DNA of 64,000 nucleotides from Gracilimonas sp. (GCF_040218225.1 NZ_JAVJQO010000006.1:558001-622000); one strand, 5' to 3'; positions 28,661-39,573 are shown, counted from the stretch's first letter. The notes: generated by a model from the letters alone, not told the origin. Made by a program: numbers and translations.

Positions 28661-28752
28661 ATTTCAAATCTTTTATTAATTCGACTTCAATAATAAGGTT
28701 TTGATAACAAAATAGTCTGTCTAATTCTCTATCAAATTCATAGAACAAGCTT

Positions 28753-28855
28753 ATGTTATCATGATAAATGTTCAACGTTCATACCAAATGTACAGATGCT
28801 TTTAATCCAGTATTTCTTACACACCTGGCGGATACGTGCTCTTACATGATAACAT
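28753..28855. promoter_or_regulatory. Inverted repeat in the trxB-pntAA divergent promoter region
   Basis: ATGTTATCATG at 28753-28763 is repeated in inverse orientation as CATGATAACAT at 28845-28855. The left copy is itself the centre of the palindrome TTATCATGATAA (28757-28768). Two inverted sites about 82 bases apart between divergent redox genes could be regulator sites. No regulator gene is adjacent, so the role is inferred. Confidence 0.4.
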
Positions 28856-28952
28856 CATTCATAAATCCATTTAAAAAAGCGCTCCCAACAATATTTGTGA
28901 TATTCACCGATTTCATTATGTTATTCAAAATGTTTTAACGGAGGATAAAAAA

Positions 28953-30071
28953 GTGATTGTTGGAGTTTTAAAGGAAACGGCAGAACATGAACGACGGGTT
29001 GCACTTACGCCTGAAGTCACCGATCAACTGGTTAAACAAGATTTAGAAGTTTGGGTAGAGAAAGATGCCGGACTTTCATCTAATTTCCTGAATAAGCATT
29101 ATGAAGAGTCTGGAGCTAAAGTAGCATCCAGCCGTGAGGAGGTTCTTTCAAATGCCGATGTTCTTTTAACTATTCAAACTCCTTCCGATGAAGAACTTAA
29201 GAAACTTAAAAAGGGAGCGATCTTAGTTTGCTTTCTTTGGGCCCTTCAACACCCTGAATTAGTCGAAACACTCAAAGAACTTGGAATTTCCTCTTTAGGG
29301 ATGGATGCTGTCCCACGTATATCCCGGGCACAAAACATGGATGCCTTATCTTCAATGAGTTCCATTGCCGGCTATAAGTCTGCCTTAATTGCTGCCAATG
29401 AGCTGGATAAGTATCTGCCCATGATGATGACTGCCGCAGGAACCATCCCCCCCTCCAAGGCTCTGGTTTTAGGTGCCGGAGTGGCCGGACTTCAGGCTAT
29501 AGCTACCAGCAAACGGTTGGGTGCTGTAGTAGAAGCTTTTGATATCCGACCGGAGGTCAAAGAACAAGTCGAAAGTTTAGGAGCTAAATTTGTTGAAGTT
29601 GAACTTGGAGATGAAGACACCCAGACTGAAGGTGGTTATGCCAAAGAGCTTGATAAAAGCAAGCAAGACCTACAGCGGGAAGCCATTCACAAACATGCCA
29701 GAAAATCTGATATCATTATTACAACTGCACTGATTCCTGGCCGACCCGCACCACTTCTTGTAACCGAACAAATGGTGAAAGACATGGCTCCAGGTTCTGT
29801 AATTGTTGATTTGGCTGCAGAAAATGGAGGTAACTGTGAATTGACTGAAGCTGGAAAAACAGTCATTAAACATGATGTTAAAATAGTTGGACCGATAAAC
29901 CTGCCAAGTCAGCTTTCCCATCATGCCAGTAAGCTCTACTCCAAGAATATGTATGCACTGCTTAATCTTCTCATTAAAGAGGGCCAGGCAAACTTCGATT
30001 TTGAAGACGAAATTCTACTTAAAACTACGATTACCCATCAGGGTAAAACCGTAAGTCCTATGTTGAAATAA
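28953..30071 (+). CDS. pntAA: NAD(P) transhydrogenase subunit alpha, part 1
   Basis: 372-residue NAD(H)-binding domain I of the proton-translocating transhydrogenase, which transfers hydride between NADH and NADP+. The start is a GTG, chosen because a textbook GGAGG lies at 28941-28945 and the product then begins MIVGVLKETAEHERRVALTP, the conserved N-terminus. The Rossmann motif VLGAGVAGLQAIATSKRLG is near residue 172, and AENGGNCELTE near 290. Domain I is a separate protein here, as in Rhodospirillum-type split enzymes. First gene of the pntAA-pntAB-pntB operon. Confidence 0.95.
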   Translation: MIVGVLKETAEHERRVALTPEVTDQLVKQDLEVWVEKDAGLSSNFLNKHYEESGAKVASSREEVLSNADVLLTIQTPSDEELKKLKKGAILVCFLWALQHPELVETLKELGISSLGMDAVPRISRAQNMDALSSMSSIAGYKSALIAANELDKYLPMMMTAAGTIPPSKALVLGAGVAGLQAIATSKRLGAVVEAFDIRPEVKEQVESLGAKFVEVELGDEDTQTEGGYAKELDKSKQDLQREAIHKHARKSDIIITTALIPGRPAPLLVTEQMVKDMAPGSVIVDLAAENGGNCELTEAGKTVIKHDVKIVGPINLPSQLSHHASKLYSKNMYALLNLLIKEGQANFDFEDEILLKTTITHQGKTVSPMLK

Positions 30072-30124
30072 ACATCGAACAAAGAACACCGGACTTCGAA
30101 GTTGGATGTTCGACATTCGATGTT
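30071..30124. repeat. Palindromic copy of the S23-flanking repeat between pntAA and pntAB
   Basis: AACATCGAA (30071-30079) and TTCGATGTT (30116-30124) bound a segment made of variants of GAACATCGAAC and CGACATTCGATG. The words match the arms around the S23 gene at 25.1-25.5 kb, but no gene lies inside. It fills most of the 70-base gap in an operon. Confidence 0.6.
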
Positions 30125-30141
30125 CAAAATTCATACACAAT

Positions 30142-30438
30142 ATGTCAGCCTTAATTTTTTCTTTATTCATTTTTGTTCTTGCCTGTTTTATCGGCTTTGA
30201 ACTTATTTCTAAAGTTCCTCCAACCCTGCATACCCCGTTAATGTCGGGTGCCAATGCCATCTCGGGAATCACCATAGTTGGTGCCTTAATTGTGGCCGGT
30301 CACTCTGGTGTTGATTCACAGATGAGTCAAATTATCGGGTTTGTAGCCATCGTTTTTGCCACCATAAATGTGGTGGGCGGATTTATGGTTACCGACCGCA
30401 TGCTGGAGATGTTCAAGAAAAAGGAGGATGACAAATGA
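30142..30438 (+). CDS. pntAB: NAD(P) transhydrogenase subunit alpha, part 2
   Basis: 98-residue membrane subunit with about three to four spans, forming part of the proton channel (domain II). I start it at ATG 30142 (MSALIFSLFIFVLACFIGFE), because the frame upstream runs through the palindromic repeat. The conserved segment PLMSGANAISGI is present near residue 35. Its stop overlaps the pntB start by four bases (ATGA). Confidence 0.93.
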   Translation: MSALIFSLFIFVLACFIGFELISKVPPTLHTPLMSGANAISGITIVGALIVAGHSGVDSQMSQIIGFVAIVFATINVVGGFMVTDRMLEMFKKKEDDK

Positions 30439-31853
30439 GTCAGTTTTTGCCAGACGCTTTTATTCCCTTTTTGCCAGATACCATTCAAATCATCTACCTG
30501 ATAGCGACTTTCTATTTTATTCGCGGGTTGAAGTTATTGAACTCCCCCGCCACCGCCCGTAAGGGTAATCAATATGCAGCTATTGGGATGTTGATTGGAA
30601 TTGTCGTCACTCTGTTCGATCAGCAAATAATTTCTTTTGAATGGATTATAGCCGGCGTCGTAATTGGTAGTTTGATCGGTGCCGTTCTCGCCAAAAAAGT
30701 GGCCATGACAGCCATGCCGGAACTTGTTGCCGTGTTTAATGGGTTTGGCGGAGGTGCTTCTGCTTTAGTCGCTTGGGGCGAATTTTCCCGGCTAACCGAC
30801 CCAACAACAATGACACCTGACAGTCTGGTAACAACGGGATTGGGTATTTTTATCGGGGCACTCACTTTTACAGGTAGCTTCATCGCCTTTGGTAAACTAA
30901 AGGGCTTTATTTCAGGCAATGCCATCACCTTTCCCGGGTTGAATGTTATCAATATTGGATCGATGATTGGAGTGGTAGCCCTTATCGGAGTCTTTACTTT
31001 CGATCCCACCAATCAAACTATCTTCTGGGTAATTCTGGGGCTTTCTCTACTGATTGGAATCACATCAGTCATCCCAATTGGCGGTGCCGACATGCCTGTT
31101 GTTATTTCACTTCTGAACTCCTATTCAGGAATTGCAGCATCTATGGCTGGATTCGTAATTGGCAATAATCTGCTCATTATTGCCGGTGCCCTTGTAGGAG
31201 CAGCCGGACTAATACTTACACAAATTATGTGTAAAGCCATGAACCGCTCGCTCACCAATGTGATTTTCGGAGCCTTTGGTGCGGCAGCCGGAAGCTCCGG
31301 AAGCGGTGAAGAAGGCGACAAAACCGTCCGCGAAACTTCAGCTGAAGATTTAGCTATTCAGGTTGCCTATGCTTCCAAAGTAATCATTGTACCGGGATAT
31401 GGATTAGCCGTAGCACAGGCTCAGCATATTATCAAAGAAGTAGCAGGTAAGCTGGAAGACCGCGGCGTGCAGGTTAAATATGGCATTCACCCTGTAGCCG
31501 GACGAATGCCCGGACACATGAATGTGCTACTCGCTGAAGCCGATGTACCTTACGATCAGCTGCTGGATATGGATCAAATCAATCCTGAATTCAAAACAAC
31601 AGACGTAGTACTGGTGATTGGCGCAAATGATGTGGTAAATCCGGTTGCCAAAACAGAGCCTGGAAGTCCCATTTATGGCATGCCTATCCTGAATGTGGAT
31701 GAAGCCAAGCGTACCATTGTATTTAAACGAAGCTTAAGTCCAGGTTACGCAGGTATCGACAACCCGCTTTTTTATGCTGAAAACAACCAGATGTTTTTCG
31801 GTGATGCCAAGAAAAGCCTGCAGGCTTTGAATGAAGCATTGAATGATGTGTAA
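30435..31853 (+). CDS. pntB: NAD(P) transhydrogenase subunit beta
   Basis: 472-residue subunit with the remaining membrane helices of domain II and the NADP(H)-binding domain III at the C-terminus (VIIVPGYGLAVAQAQH, then VGANDVVNPVAK-like text and GMPILNVDEAKR). Complete, ending in NEALNDV. The last 33 codons are almost exactly repeated 1,262 bases downstream, where they are followed by a terminator. The present 3' end may therefore have been replaced during insertion of the lipoprotein cassette. Confidence 0.96.
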   Translation: MSQFLPDAFIPFLPDTIQIIYLIATFYFIRGLKLLNSPATARKGNQYAAIGMLIGIVVTLFDQQIISFEWIIAGVVIGSLIGAVLAKKVAMTAMPELVAVFNGFGGGASALVAWGEFSRLTDPTTMTPDSLVTTGLGIFIGALTFTGSFIAFGKLKGFISGNAITFPGLNVINIGSMIGVVALIGVFTFDPTNQTIFWVILGLSLLIGITSVIPIGGADMPVVISLLNSYSGIAASMAGFVIGNNLLIIAGALVGAAGLILTQIMCKAMNRSLTNVIFGAFGAAAGSSGSGEEGDKTVRETSAEDLAIQVAYASKVIIVPGYGLAVAQAQHIIKEVAGKLEDRGVQVKYGIHPVAGRMPGHMNVLLAEADVPYDQLLDMDQINPEFKTTDVVLVIGANDVVNPVAKTEPGSPIYGMPILNVDEAKRTIVFKRSLSPGYAGIDNPLFYAENNQMFFGDAKKSLQALNEALNDV

Positions 31854-31873
31854 CGCTTACTCACTCATGTTAG

Positions 31874-32896
31874 TTATTGGTCGCTGGTACCAATGCCAGT
31901 GATTTGGGGGTACTCCCGCCTGGAGAAGAACGGAGTAATTTCCCCTGTTTCGAGATCAATTTTCTTCAACTCTGAATTTATTTGATTGTTATAAAGGTTT
32001 CTACGCTCAGTAAATATGAGATTTCCATCTTTAGTCCACATGGGATTACTGTTCAGATAACTTCCATTCCCAAACTCATTGAACACTTTACCTTCTAAGT
32101 CCGTAACGATTATTTTGTAGCCATCAAATTTATCTCCGTTTATATATCCTGCTGCAATAAGACTCAGTGAGTCATTCCAAGCCAAATCAAAAACACCTCT
32201 CTTTGTAATACCATCTTCATTTATACCGCTTATAAATGAATTGTTGATTTTATAAATGTATTTCCCATCTATTCCCATCAGATAAAATTCTAGTGTCTCA
32301 AATTCATTGGAAAATACAATTAAAGTATCCGATGAAATAATATCATGGGGATAAATGGCAAAAGGTGGAGAGCCTTTTATGATCTCTACTTTTCGGGTTT
32401 TCAGGTTGTAATAAAAAACGGATTGTAAAGCGCTAAAAGACTGCGCCGGATTGGTAAAGTAAAATCCCTCGCTATCCATATTCCATACCACATCAATACT
32501 TTCATGGCCAACGAGCTCTACCTTTTCACCTTCAAATATTTGGAATAGTAATTCTTTTTTTCCGGTTCTGGTGTTAAATAACCCATGTTGAGGTACGGAG
32601 CCCAGTCCTGTTTCATATTTATCCGTATAAATCAGCTTTTCTCCATCGGGAGATAACCGCAGATTATTATAGGCGGACTTTCCACTCGCAAGGAGTTTAA
32701 ACTCTTTAGGATTGTCATAATTAATAGCCACAATGCCATGCACCGGGGCTCCGTTTTTGTGGGTCTTTTCAAAAAATACATTTGCATATACCGGGTTTTT
32801 AAAGGGAACTTCTTTTTTATCATCACCTAACAAGCTACAACCAGTCATGTAAACAGAACAGCATAAAAAAAGGAGCAAATAGCGGTCTTTGAACAT
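31874..32896 (-). CDS. Lipoprotein with TolB/WD40-like beta-propeller
   Basis: 340 residues with a lipoprotein signal, MFKDRYLLLFLCCSVYMTGC (lipobox Cys20). Several repeats of the TolB-propeller kind follow (LRLSPDGEKLIYTDKY, DVVWNMDSEGFYFTN, PMWTKDGNLIFTERRNL). Its role is unknown. It is more AT-rich than the flanking pnt genes, runs opposite to them, and lies exactly between the pntB 3' end and a duplicate of that end. It was probably inserted as a cassette. Confidence 0.8.
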   Translation of the reverse strand: MFKDRYLLLFLCCSVYMTGCSLLGDDKKEVPFKNPVYANVFFEKTHKNGAPVHGIVAINYDNPKEFKLLASGKSAYNNLRLSPDGEKLIYTDKYETGLGSVPQHGLFNTRTGKKELLFQIFEGEKVELVGHESIDVVWNMDSEGFYFTNPAQSFSALQSVFYYNLKTRKVEIIKGSPPFAIYPHDIISSDTLIVFSNEFETLEFYLMGIDGKYIYKINNSFISGINEDGITKRGVFDLAWNDSLSLIAAGYINGDKFDGYKIIVTDLEGKVFNEFGNGSYLNSNPMWTKDGNLIFTERRNLYNNQINSELKKIDLETGEITPFFSRREYPQITGIGTSDQ

Positions 32897-33013
32897 ATCT
32901 CTTAACTATTTTTTTCTTGATTTAGACACTAAATATTCGATACGCAATGAGGGCAAATGTTACAAATTAATTTTGAATTTACTTCTTTCGTGCATAAGAA
33001 AAGTCTTAGCCAA

Positions 33014-33115
33014 GGTATCGACAACCCGCTTTTTTATGACGAAAACAACCAGATGTTTTTCGGTGATGCCAAGAAAAGCCTCCAGGCTTTGAATGAAGCC
33101 CTGAATGACGTTTAG
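33014..33115 (+). pseudogene. Remnant copy of the pntB 3' end
   Basis: 102 bases that translate in frame as the last 33 residues of PntB plus stop, beginning GIDNPLFYDENNQMFFGDA. Compared with 31752-31853 there are 8 base differences (about 92% identity). Only one codon changes the residue (Ala to Asp) and the stop is TAG instead of TAA. A weaker match (KKSLSQ against KRSLSP) continues a few codons upstream. A terminator follows 26 bases later. It has no start codon of its own and is a fragment. Confidence 0.92.
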
Positions 33116-33141
33116 TTAAACCAACATAAAGTACATTTATC

Positions 33142-33175
33142 TCGCTCCTGCGCTCTGTGTTGGAGCGATTTTTTT
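33142..33175 (+). terminator. Rho-independent terminator, probably the original end of the pnt operon
   Basis: TCGCTCC (33142-33148) pairs with GGAGCGA (33162-33168) around a 13-base loop, followed by seven T residues. It lies 26 bases after the pntB remnant, the expected position for the native pnt terminator. Confidence 0.88.
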
Positions 33176-33252
33176 GTGCAGAAAATTGTTCTTCTTAATT
33201 CTGAACCGCTTATCTTTTCAGCTTTCGAAAAACAAATTGACCTTTAGACCTG

Positions 33253-33759
33253 ATGCATTCATCCAAATTAAACAAAGTTTTAGTTCCCGCACTTTTTCTG
33301 CTTTTTGCTACCACTTCCTGCATTAATAACGATGGTTGTGGTCAAAAACCCAACACAGCCGTAAACCAGGATCAGTTGCAGTTAGATATTGAAGAAATTG
33401 AAGCCTATCTCACAGAAAACAATATTGAAGCGCAGGTTCATAAATCGGGTCTAAGATATATCATAAATGAACCCGGAGATGGGAAAAGAGCTACTCTGTG
33501 CGATCAGATAACCTTCAGTTATGAAGGTAGATTGCTATCCGATGGCAGTGTATTTGATGATAGCGATGGCAAAAACGTAGCCTTCCCGCTAACTCGCCTT
33601 ATCACTGGCTGGCAGGTTGGTATACCCCTGATCGAAGAAGGCGGAAGTATTACTCTCTTTATCCCATCATCTTATGGATACGGAAGTAGTGGTGCCGGCG
33701 ACGATGTTCCACCAAACGCCAACCTTATCTTTGAGGTCAACCTGGTCAGGGTTTTTTAG
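33253..33759 (+). CDS. FKBP-type peptidyl-prolyl cis-trans isomerase lipoprotein
   Basis: 168-residue exported prolyl isomerase. An N-terminal hydrophobic signal ends in TTSC (Cys23), a plausible lipobox. The FKBP fold follows from about residue 75 (ITFSYEGRLLSDGSVFDDS, RLITGWQVGIPLIEEGG, YGYGSSGAG...PPNANLIFEVNLV). It should assist folding of envelope proteins. Single-gene unit after the pnt terminator. Confidence 0.92.
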   Translation: MHSSKLNKVLVPALFLLFATTSCINNDGCGQKPNTAVNQDQLQLDIEEIEAYLTENNIEAQVHKSGLRYIINEPGDGKRATLCDQITFSYEGRLLSDGSVFDDSDGKNVAFPLTRLITGWQVGIPLIEEGGSITLFIPSSYGYGSSGAGDDVPPNANLIFEVNLVRVF

Positions 33760-33855
33760 AGCCTTTTTTATTTTCAATAAACAAAACCTATCACGGCTTA
33801 AAGGTTTATTGATTTTATCGGTACCCGAGTATTTCCTTTCTTTAAGTTATATTGA

Positions 33856-36138
<2,283 letters not shown>

Positions 36139-36161
36139 GTTCAATCACACATTTTGATATT

Positions 36162-36193
36162 AAAAAGCAGCCTCTAATCAGGCTGCTTTTTTT
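36162..36193 (+). terminator. Rho-independent terminator after katG
   Basis: AGCAGCCT (36166-36173) and AGGCTGCT (36180-36187) form a perfect 8-pair stem around a 6-base loop. An A run precedes it and a T run follows, so it may also work for the convergent creD gene. Confidence 0.92.
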
Positions 36194-36215
36194 ATTTCCA
36201 GGCCAAAATTATTTA

Positions 36216-37529
36216 TCAGGATTCGACAACATCTTCACCCTGACTGCTCATGATTTCAAACCAGTTGATATTTCTTGTTAAGTACATCACAACGGACAGT
36301 ACTACAAATAACCCAAGGCTTCCCAGCAATAATGCATAATCCTGTAATTGCAGTAAAATGTAGAGATAGCCATACAGGATGATTAGTACTCCGAAAATAA
36401 TTCCTGATTTAAGCTTGTCAGACAATACGCTATAGGAATAGATGGTAATCAACCCAATAATCGCAGCGGCTGCAATCAGGTAGGCAAGTTGAAACACCAC
36501 GTATTCTGAAATTGACAAAAGCAGGGTGTAAAAGATCAGCAAGGCAAAACCTATCAACAGGTATTGAATGGGGTGAATAATTTTCTTACTCAACAATTCA
36601 ATCATGAAGAACGTCAGGAAGGTTAGCGAAATGAACATGATTGCATACTTGGCTGTACGCATGGTTTTCTGATATTCATCTACCGCAAGCAACAACTCAA
36701 CCCCAAACATGGTATTCGTCACCTCCTGGTTTGGCCCTAACCACTGCTGTGAGAAATTCCGGTTCAGATGCAGTACGTTCCATTCTGAATTAAACCCGGC
36801 ATCCGTTACTTCTCTTTCAGACGGCAAAAAATTTCCCGTAAAACTAGGATTTGACCAGTCGGATGAAAGGTTAATGTTGGTTTGCTTTCCAACCGGGGAA
36901 AAATGCAGCCCTGTGCTTCCGTTTAAGTTCAGATCAAAACTGAACTCATACTTTTCTCCGGTAGAAAGGTCCGGTGAAATGGAAATCCCGGAGGCCAGCA
37001 CATCATTGGATTCAATGCCCGGATTTGCCAGGTATTCATTGTCATTCCACTTTATGTTCACAAAATCTTTAATCCCGGTCATATCAGAGATTCCCACTGA
37101 AACAAATGCATCATGAATCAAGAAGTCCTCAACCGGCACCTTAAATCCATTCAAGTCGATAGATGGAAAGTTACCAGATATAGATAAGTCGCTGTTATAG
37201 ACAATCACTTTATAAATGCCCCGGTATCGTACTTCTGTTGTTATAGATCCTGTCACATTTAAATTTTCCGGCAGGAAATGAGCATACCGTATAGTTTGCT
37301 CCACTTTGTCTTCACTATTGAAATAATATTTGTACGGAACACTGATAACCGGCCCAACCAAGACTTGCTCACTGCCCCACTTTTGGCTGATTTCATTTGC
37401 TACAGAATCTCTCCGGTTTTCCCGCTCTGAGATCAGGCTTTGAATCAGAAGTGCAGGGATGAGCAGTATCAGCGTTAGAAAGGCAATGATAAAGAGCCGG
37501 GTACCTAAAGAATGTTTTAAGTTTTTCAT
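36216..37529 (-). CDS. creD: CreD-family inner membrane protein
   Basis: 437-residue CreD/CbrA-like membrane protein linked to envelope integrity. An N-terminal membrane segment (RLFIIAFLTLILLIPALLIQ) is followed by a long periplasmic region (about residues 35-270). The C-terminus has five or six membrane spans (PIQYLLIGFALLIFYTLLLS). Length is slightly below that of E. coli CreD (450). In Bacteroidota creD often accompanies a winged-helix regulator, and one lies upstream in the same direction at 38.6-38.9 kb. The 201-base gap before it contains a dispersed palindrome. Confidence 0.92.
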   Translation of the reverse strand: MKNLKHSLGTRLFIIAFLTLILLIPALLIQSLISERENRRDSVANEISQKWGSEQVLVGPVISVPYKYYFNSEDKVEQTIRYAHFLPENLNVTGSITTEVRYRGIYKVIVYNSDLSISGNFPSIDLNGFKVPVEDFLIHDAFVSVGISDMTGIKDFVNIKWNDNEYLANPGIESNDVLASGISISPDLSTGEKYEFSFDLNLNGSTGLHFSPVGKQTNINLSSDWSNPSFTGNFLPSEREVTDAGFNSEWNVLHLNRNFSQQWLGPNQEVTNTMFGVELLLAVDEYQKTMRTAKYAIMFISLTFLTFFMIELLSKKIIHPIQYLLIGFALLIFYTLLLSISEYVVFQLAYLIAAAAIIGLITIYSYSVLSDKLKSGIIFGVLIILYGYLYILLQLQDYALLLGSLGLFVVLSVVMYLTRNINWFEIMSSQGEDVVES

Positions 37530-37579
37530 GATGGTGTTGGATTAAGAATGAAAAATTCAAAATTAAAAATGGGGGATTT

Positions 37580-37664
37580 GTTATTTCGAAGGAGCTTGTC
37601 GACAGAGAAATCTAAGGAGTGTTTATAAGCCCATCTTTAGATATCTCGCTCCGCTCGATATGAC
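37580..37664. repeat. Dispersed palindromic intergenic repeat, copy 1
   Basis: An 85-base imperfect inverted repeat bounded by GTTATTTCGA and TCGATATGAC, with inner AATCTAAGG / CTTTAGATAT arms and GGAGC / GCTCC pairs. It is flanked by another inverted AT-rich pair (AAATTAAAAATGG / TGTTTTTAATTTTT). It has the same plan (GTCAT-type ends, palindromic tips, AATCT inner arm) as the copies at 41.6 and 49.9 kb. Confidence 0.6.
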
Positions 37665-37730
37665 AAAAAGAGCCCCTGTTTTTAATTTTTCATTTTGAAT
37701 TTAATAAGTAAAACTGTTTTCGGTATTACC

Positions 37731-38303
37731 CTATTCTGATTGATGTTCTTCGGCTTCATTCTGTGCAGCATATCTGAACAGCAAAGCAGATACAATCCAT
37801 AAAGTAATGAAGAATCCATTCACAGCAAGTATCTCCATAACAGAACTAGGAGGCGATTGATAATACCCACCAAATATTGCCGCAGCTGCTATTACTGCTT
37901 GAGCAAAAGCAGCGACAAATAACGTAATAGTCATTCCTTCTGCTTCAAAACGGGCAATTAACGCTCCAATAATCCCGATTGCAATCACTCCGAAATAGAA
38001 TAGATTGATGAAGTTGTCTTCTGAACCGATAATCCCAACCGCGAGGTTTGACCAAATAAGAAAGAATCCGGTTCCAAGCGCAAAACCAACTGCTACCCGA
38101 TAAGCAGTAGTATGAGATTTTCTTGTTACGAACAGGTATGTGAAGCCTGTTCCGAACATAAGGATACCAGCAAAGACGAAATCACTTAACGTCCACACTA
38201 CTTCGGAAGTAAATTGCATAGCCAGAAAGGGAATCAACAGGATTGCCGACGTTACTACTGTAAGATAAAGGATTGACTTGGATAAGGGGTGTTCTGTATT
38301 CAT
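37731..38303 (-). CDS. Six-span membrane protein of unknown function
   Basis: 190 residues with about six hydrophobic spans (ILYLTVVTSAILLIPFLAM, FVFAGILMFGTGFTYLF, GFALGTGFFLIWSNLAVG, LFYFGVIAIGIIGAL, LFVAAFAQAVIAAAAIFGG, FFITLWIVSALLF) and a charged EAEEHQSE tail. No family recognised beyond a small Bacteroidota membrane-protein type. Same direction as the winged-helix regulator, 66 bases after the 64-residue gene. Confidence 0.7.
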   Translation of the reverse strand: MNTEHPLSKSILYLTVVTSAILLIPFLAMQFTSEVVWTLSDFVFAGILMFGTGFTYLFVTRKSHTTAYRVAVGFALGTGFFLIWSNLAVGIIGSEDNFINLFYFGVIAIGIIGALIARFEAEGMTITLFVAAFAQAVIAAAAIFGGYYQSPPSSVMEILAVNGFFITLWIVSALLFRYAAQNEAEEHQSE

Positions 38304-38369
38304 AAGTTAGACCTCTTGCATTTTATTTATTGAAAGTGCTTTGAATTGCAAAGTAGTTGGTTAAATTTT

Positions 38370-38564
38370 TTACTGAGAATAAATTTGCTGTGATTTAATC
38401 TTCGAGCGAATGATGAAAAACCACACGGTTCCGGCTACAATCAAAAGCAGTGGAATCGCACCCGGTTCATCCTCTACTACAATCATAAATACCAGCAGTA
38501 TAAACCCAAACAGGGTCGTTAGCATAGACAGTAATTTCTGCATTTTATAGTTCGTTGTTTTCAT
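38370..38564 (-). CDS. Small two-span membrane protein
   Basis: 64 residues with two hydrophobic segments (LLSMLTTLFGFILLVFMIV and AIPLLLIVAGTVWFFIIRS) separated by EDEPG. Its ATG overlaps the stop of the winged-helix regulator gene by four bases (ATGA), so it is translationally coupled and very probably a real gene. Function unknown. Confidence 0.75.
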   Translation of the reverse strand: MKTTNYKMQKLLSMLTTLFGFILLVFMIVVEDEPGAIPLLLIVAGTVWFFIIRSKIKSQQIYSQ

Positions 38565-38866
38565 GATTGTTTTTGTGCTTTTATAATTTCTTCCATCACG
38601 TTCAGGTAGTTGCCAAAGGCTTTTTTCCCTTCCTTAGTCATGGAATACTTGGTGTTGGGCTTGTTATCGATGAAGGATTTTTCCACTTCGATAAACCCCT
38701 CCTTTTCCAGCTTTTTGATGTGCGTGGCCAGGTTGCCGTCTGTCACATCCAGGAATTCCTTTAACGCGCTGAAATCGAGCGAATCGTTGACCGCCAGTGC
38801 TGACATAATCCCCAGCCGGACCCTGCTCTCAAATGCTTTATGTAGATCATCAAAGGATACGTTCAC
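38561..38866 (-). CDS. Winged-helix transcriptional regulator (HTH_34 type)
   Basis: 101-residue DNA-binding protein. The recognition region reads LKEFLDVTDGNLATHIKKLE (about residues 36-55), followed by a wing (FIDNKPNTKYSMTKEGKKAF). It matches the MarR/PadR-like winged-helix domain common in Bacteroidota operons with membrane proteins and CreD. It starts 6 bases after the 201-residue membrane protein and overlaps the next gene. It is probably autoregulatory and may sense an envelope signal. That is inference. Confidence 0.87.
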   Translation of the reverse strand: MNVSFDDLHKAFESRVRLGIMSALAVNDSLDFSALKEFLDVTDGNLATHIKKLEKEGFIEVEKSFIDNKPNTKYSMTKEGKKAFGNYLNVMEEIIKAQKQS

Positions 38867-38872
38867 TGCTGA

Positions 38873-39478
38873 TCACCGCTCATACCTGAAGTGCATGTAC
38901 ATTCCGTAAACAATATGAATCGCGCCGAAGCCAACGGCCCAAAGCACCAATCCATATCCAATAAACCAGGCGCCGGCTATGCCCAGTGCGATCTGTACCA
39001 TTCCCATTAATGTTACTTCCGGGATGGTATAGCGGCCCGCGTTTACCAGTGCGAGTCCATAGAACAACAACATCAGTGGTGCTATCAAACCAATAAGTCC
39101 TTTTGCTATAAGTACCAACATCAGAGCTCCGCCTGCTACTAACGGAATCGCCATACTGCTTAATAGTCGTCGGGATGTGGCATTCCAGATGTTTTCCCCA
39201 TTGCCATCTGCTTTTCGTTTGGAGAAATATATGGCGGTCACCAAAGCCAGAACCAGAACTCCGATGGCCAGCCAAATCACGTTAACCAAATTCGGGGAAG
39301 TATAGAGCAGCTCATCCGGGTTAAAACCAAAGGTACTGTAAGCCACATAAGCTCCAGCCAGTGCATATAGACCGGCCATAATTCCCGCCCAGCCTGAGAG
39401 CGATAAAAATTTAGAAGAACGCTCCATCATAGAGCGAATCTCAGCAATGTCTTTGATATAATCTTGTTCTTCTTTCAT
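38873..39478 (-). CDS. Six-span membrane protein, first gene of the regulator operon
   Basis: 201 residues. A short charged N-terminal helix (EEQDYIKDIAEIRSMMERS) is followed by about six membrane spans (LSLSGWAGIMAGLYALAGAY, LVNVIWLAIGVLVLALVTAI and later ones). It lies immediately before the winged-helix regulator, and the two may act as sensor and effector. No catalytic motif is visible. Confidence 0.75.
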   Translation of the reverse strand: MKEEQDYIKDIAEIRSMMERSSKFLSLSGWAGIMAGLYALAGAYVAYSTFGFNPDELLYTSPNLVNVIWLAIGVLVLALVTAIYFSKRKADGNGENIWNATSRRLLSSMAIPLVAGGALMLVLIAKGLIGLIAPLMLLFYGLALVNAGRYTIPEVTLMGMVQIALGIAGAWFIGYGLVLWAVGFGAIHIVYGMYMHFRYER

Positions 39479-39573
39479 GCAAAGTACTTTTTATTTAAAA
39501 GTAGATGAAAAAATTCAGTTCTGCAAGAGGGTCTAATTTATTTTTTTAGGATAGCAGAAAAAACTATACAGAA

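Noticed and set aside
32889-33092. 67-codon frame between the lipoprotein gene and the FKBP gene
   Set aside because: It overlaps the pntB remnant in a different frame. The remnant's real frame encodes the PntB C-terminus, so this frame is chance.
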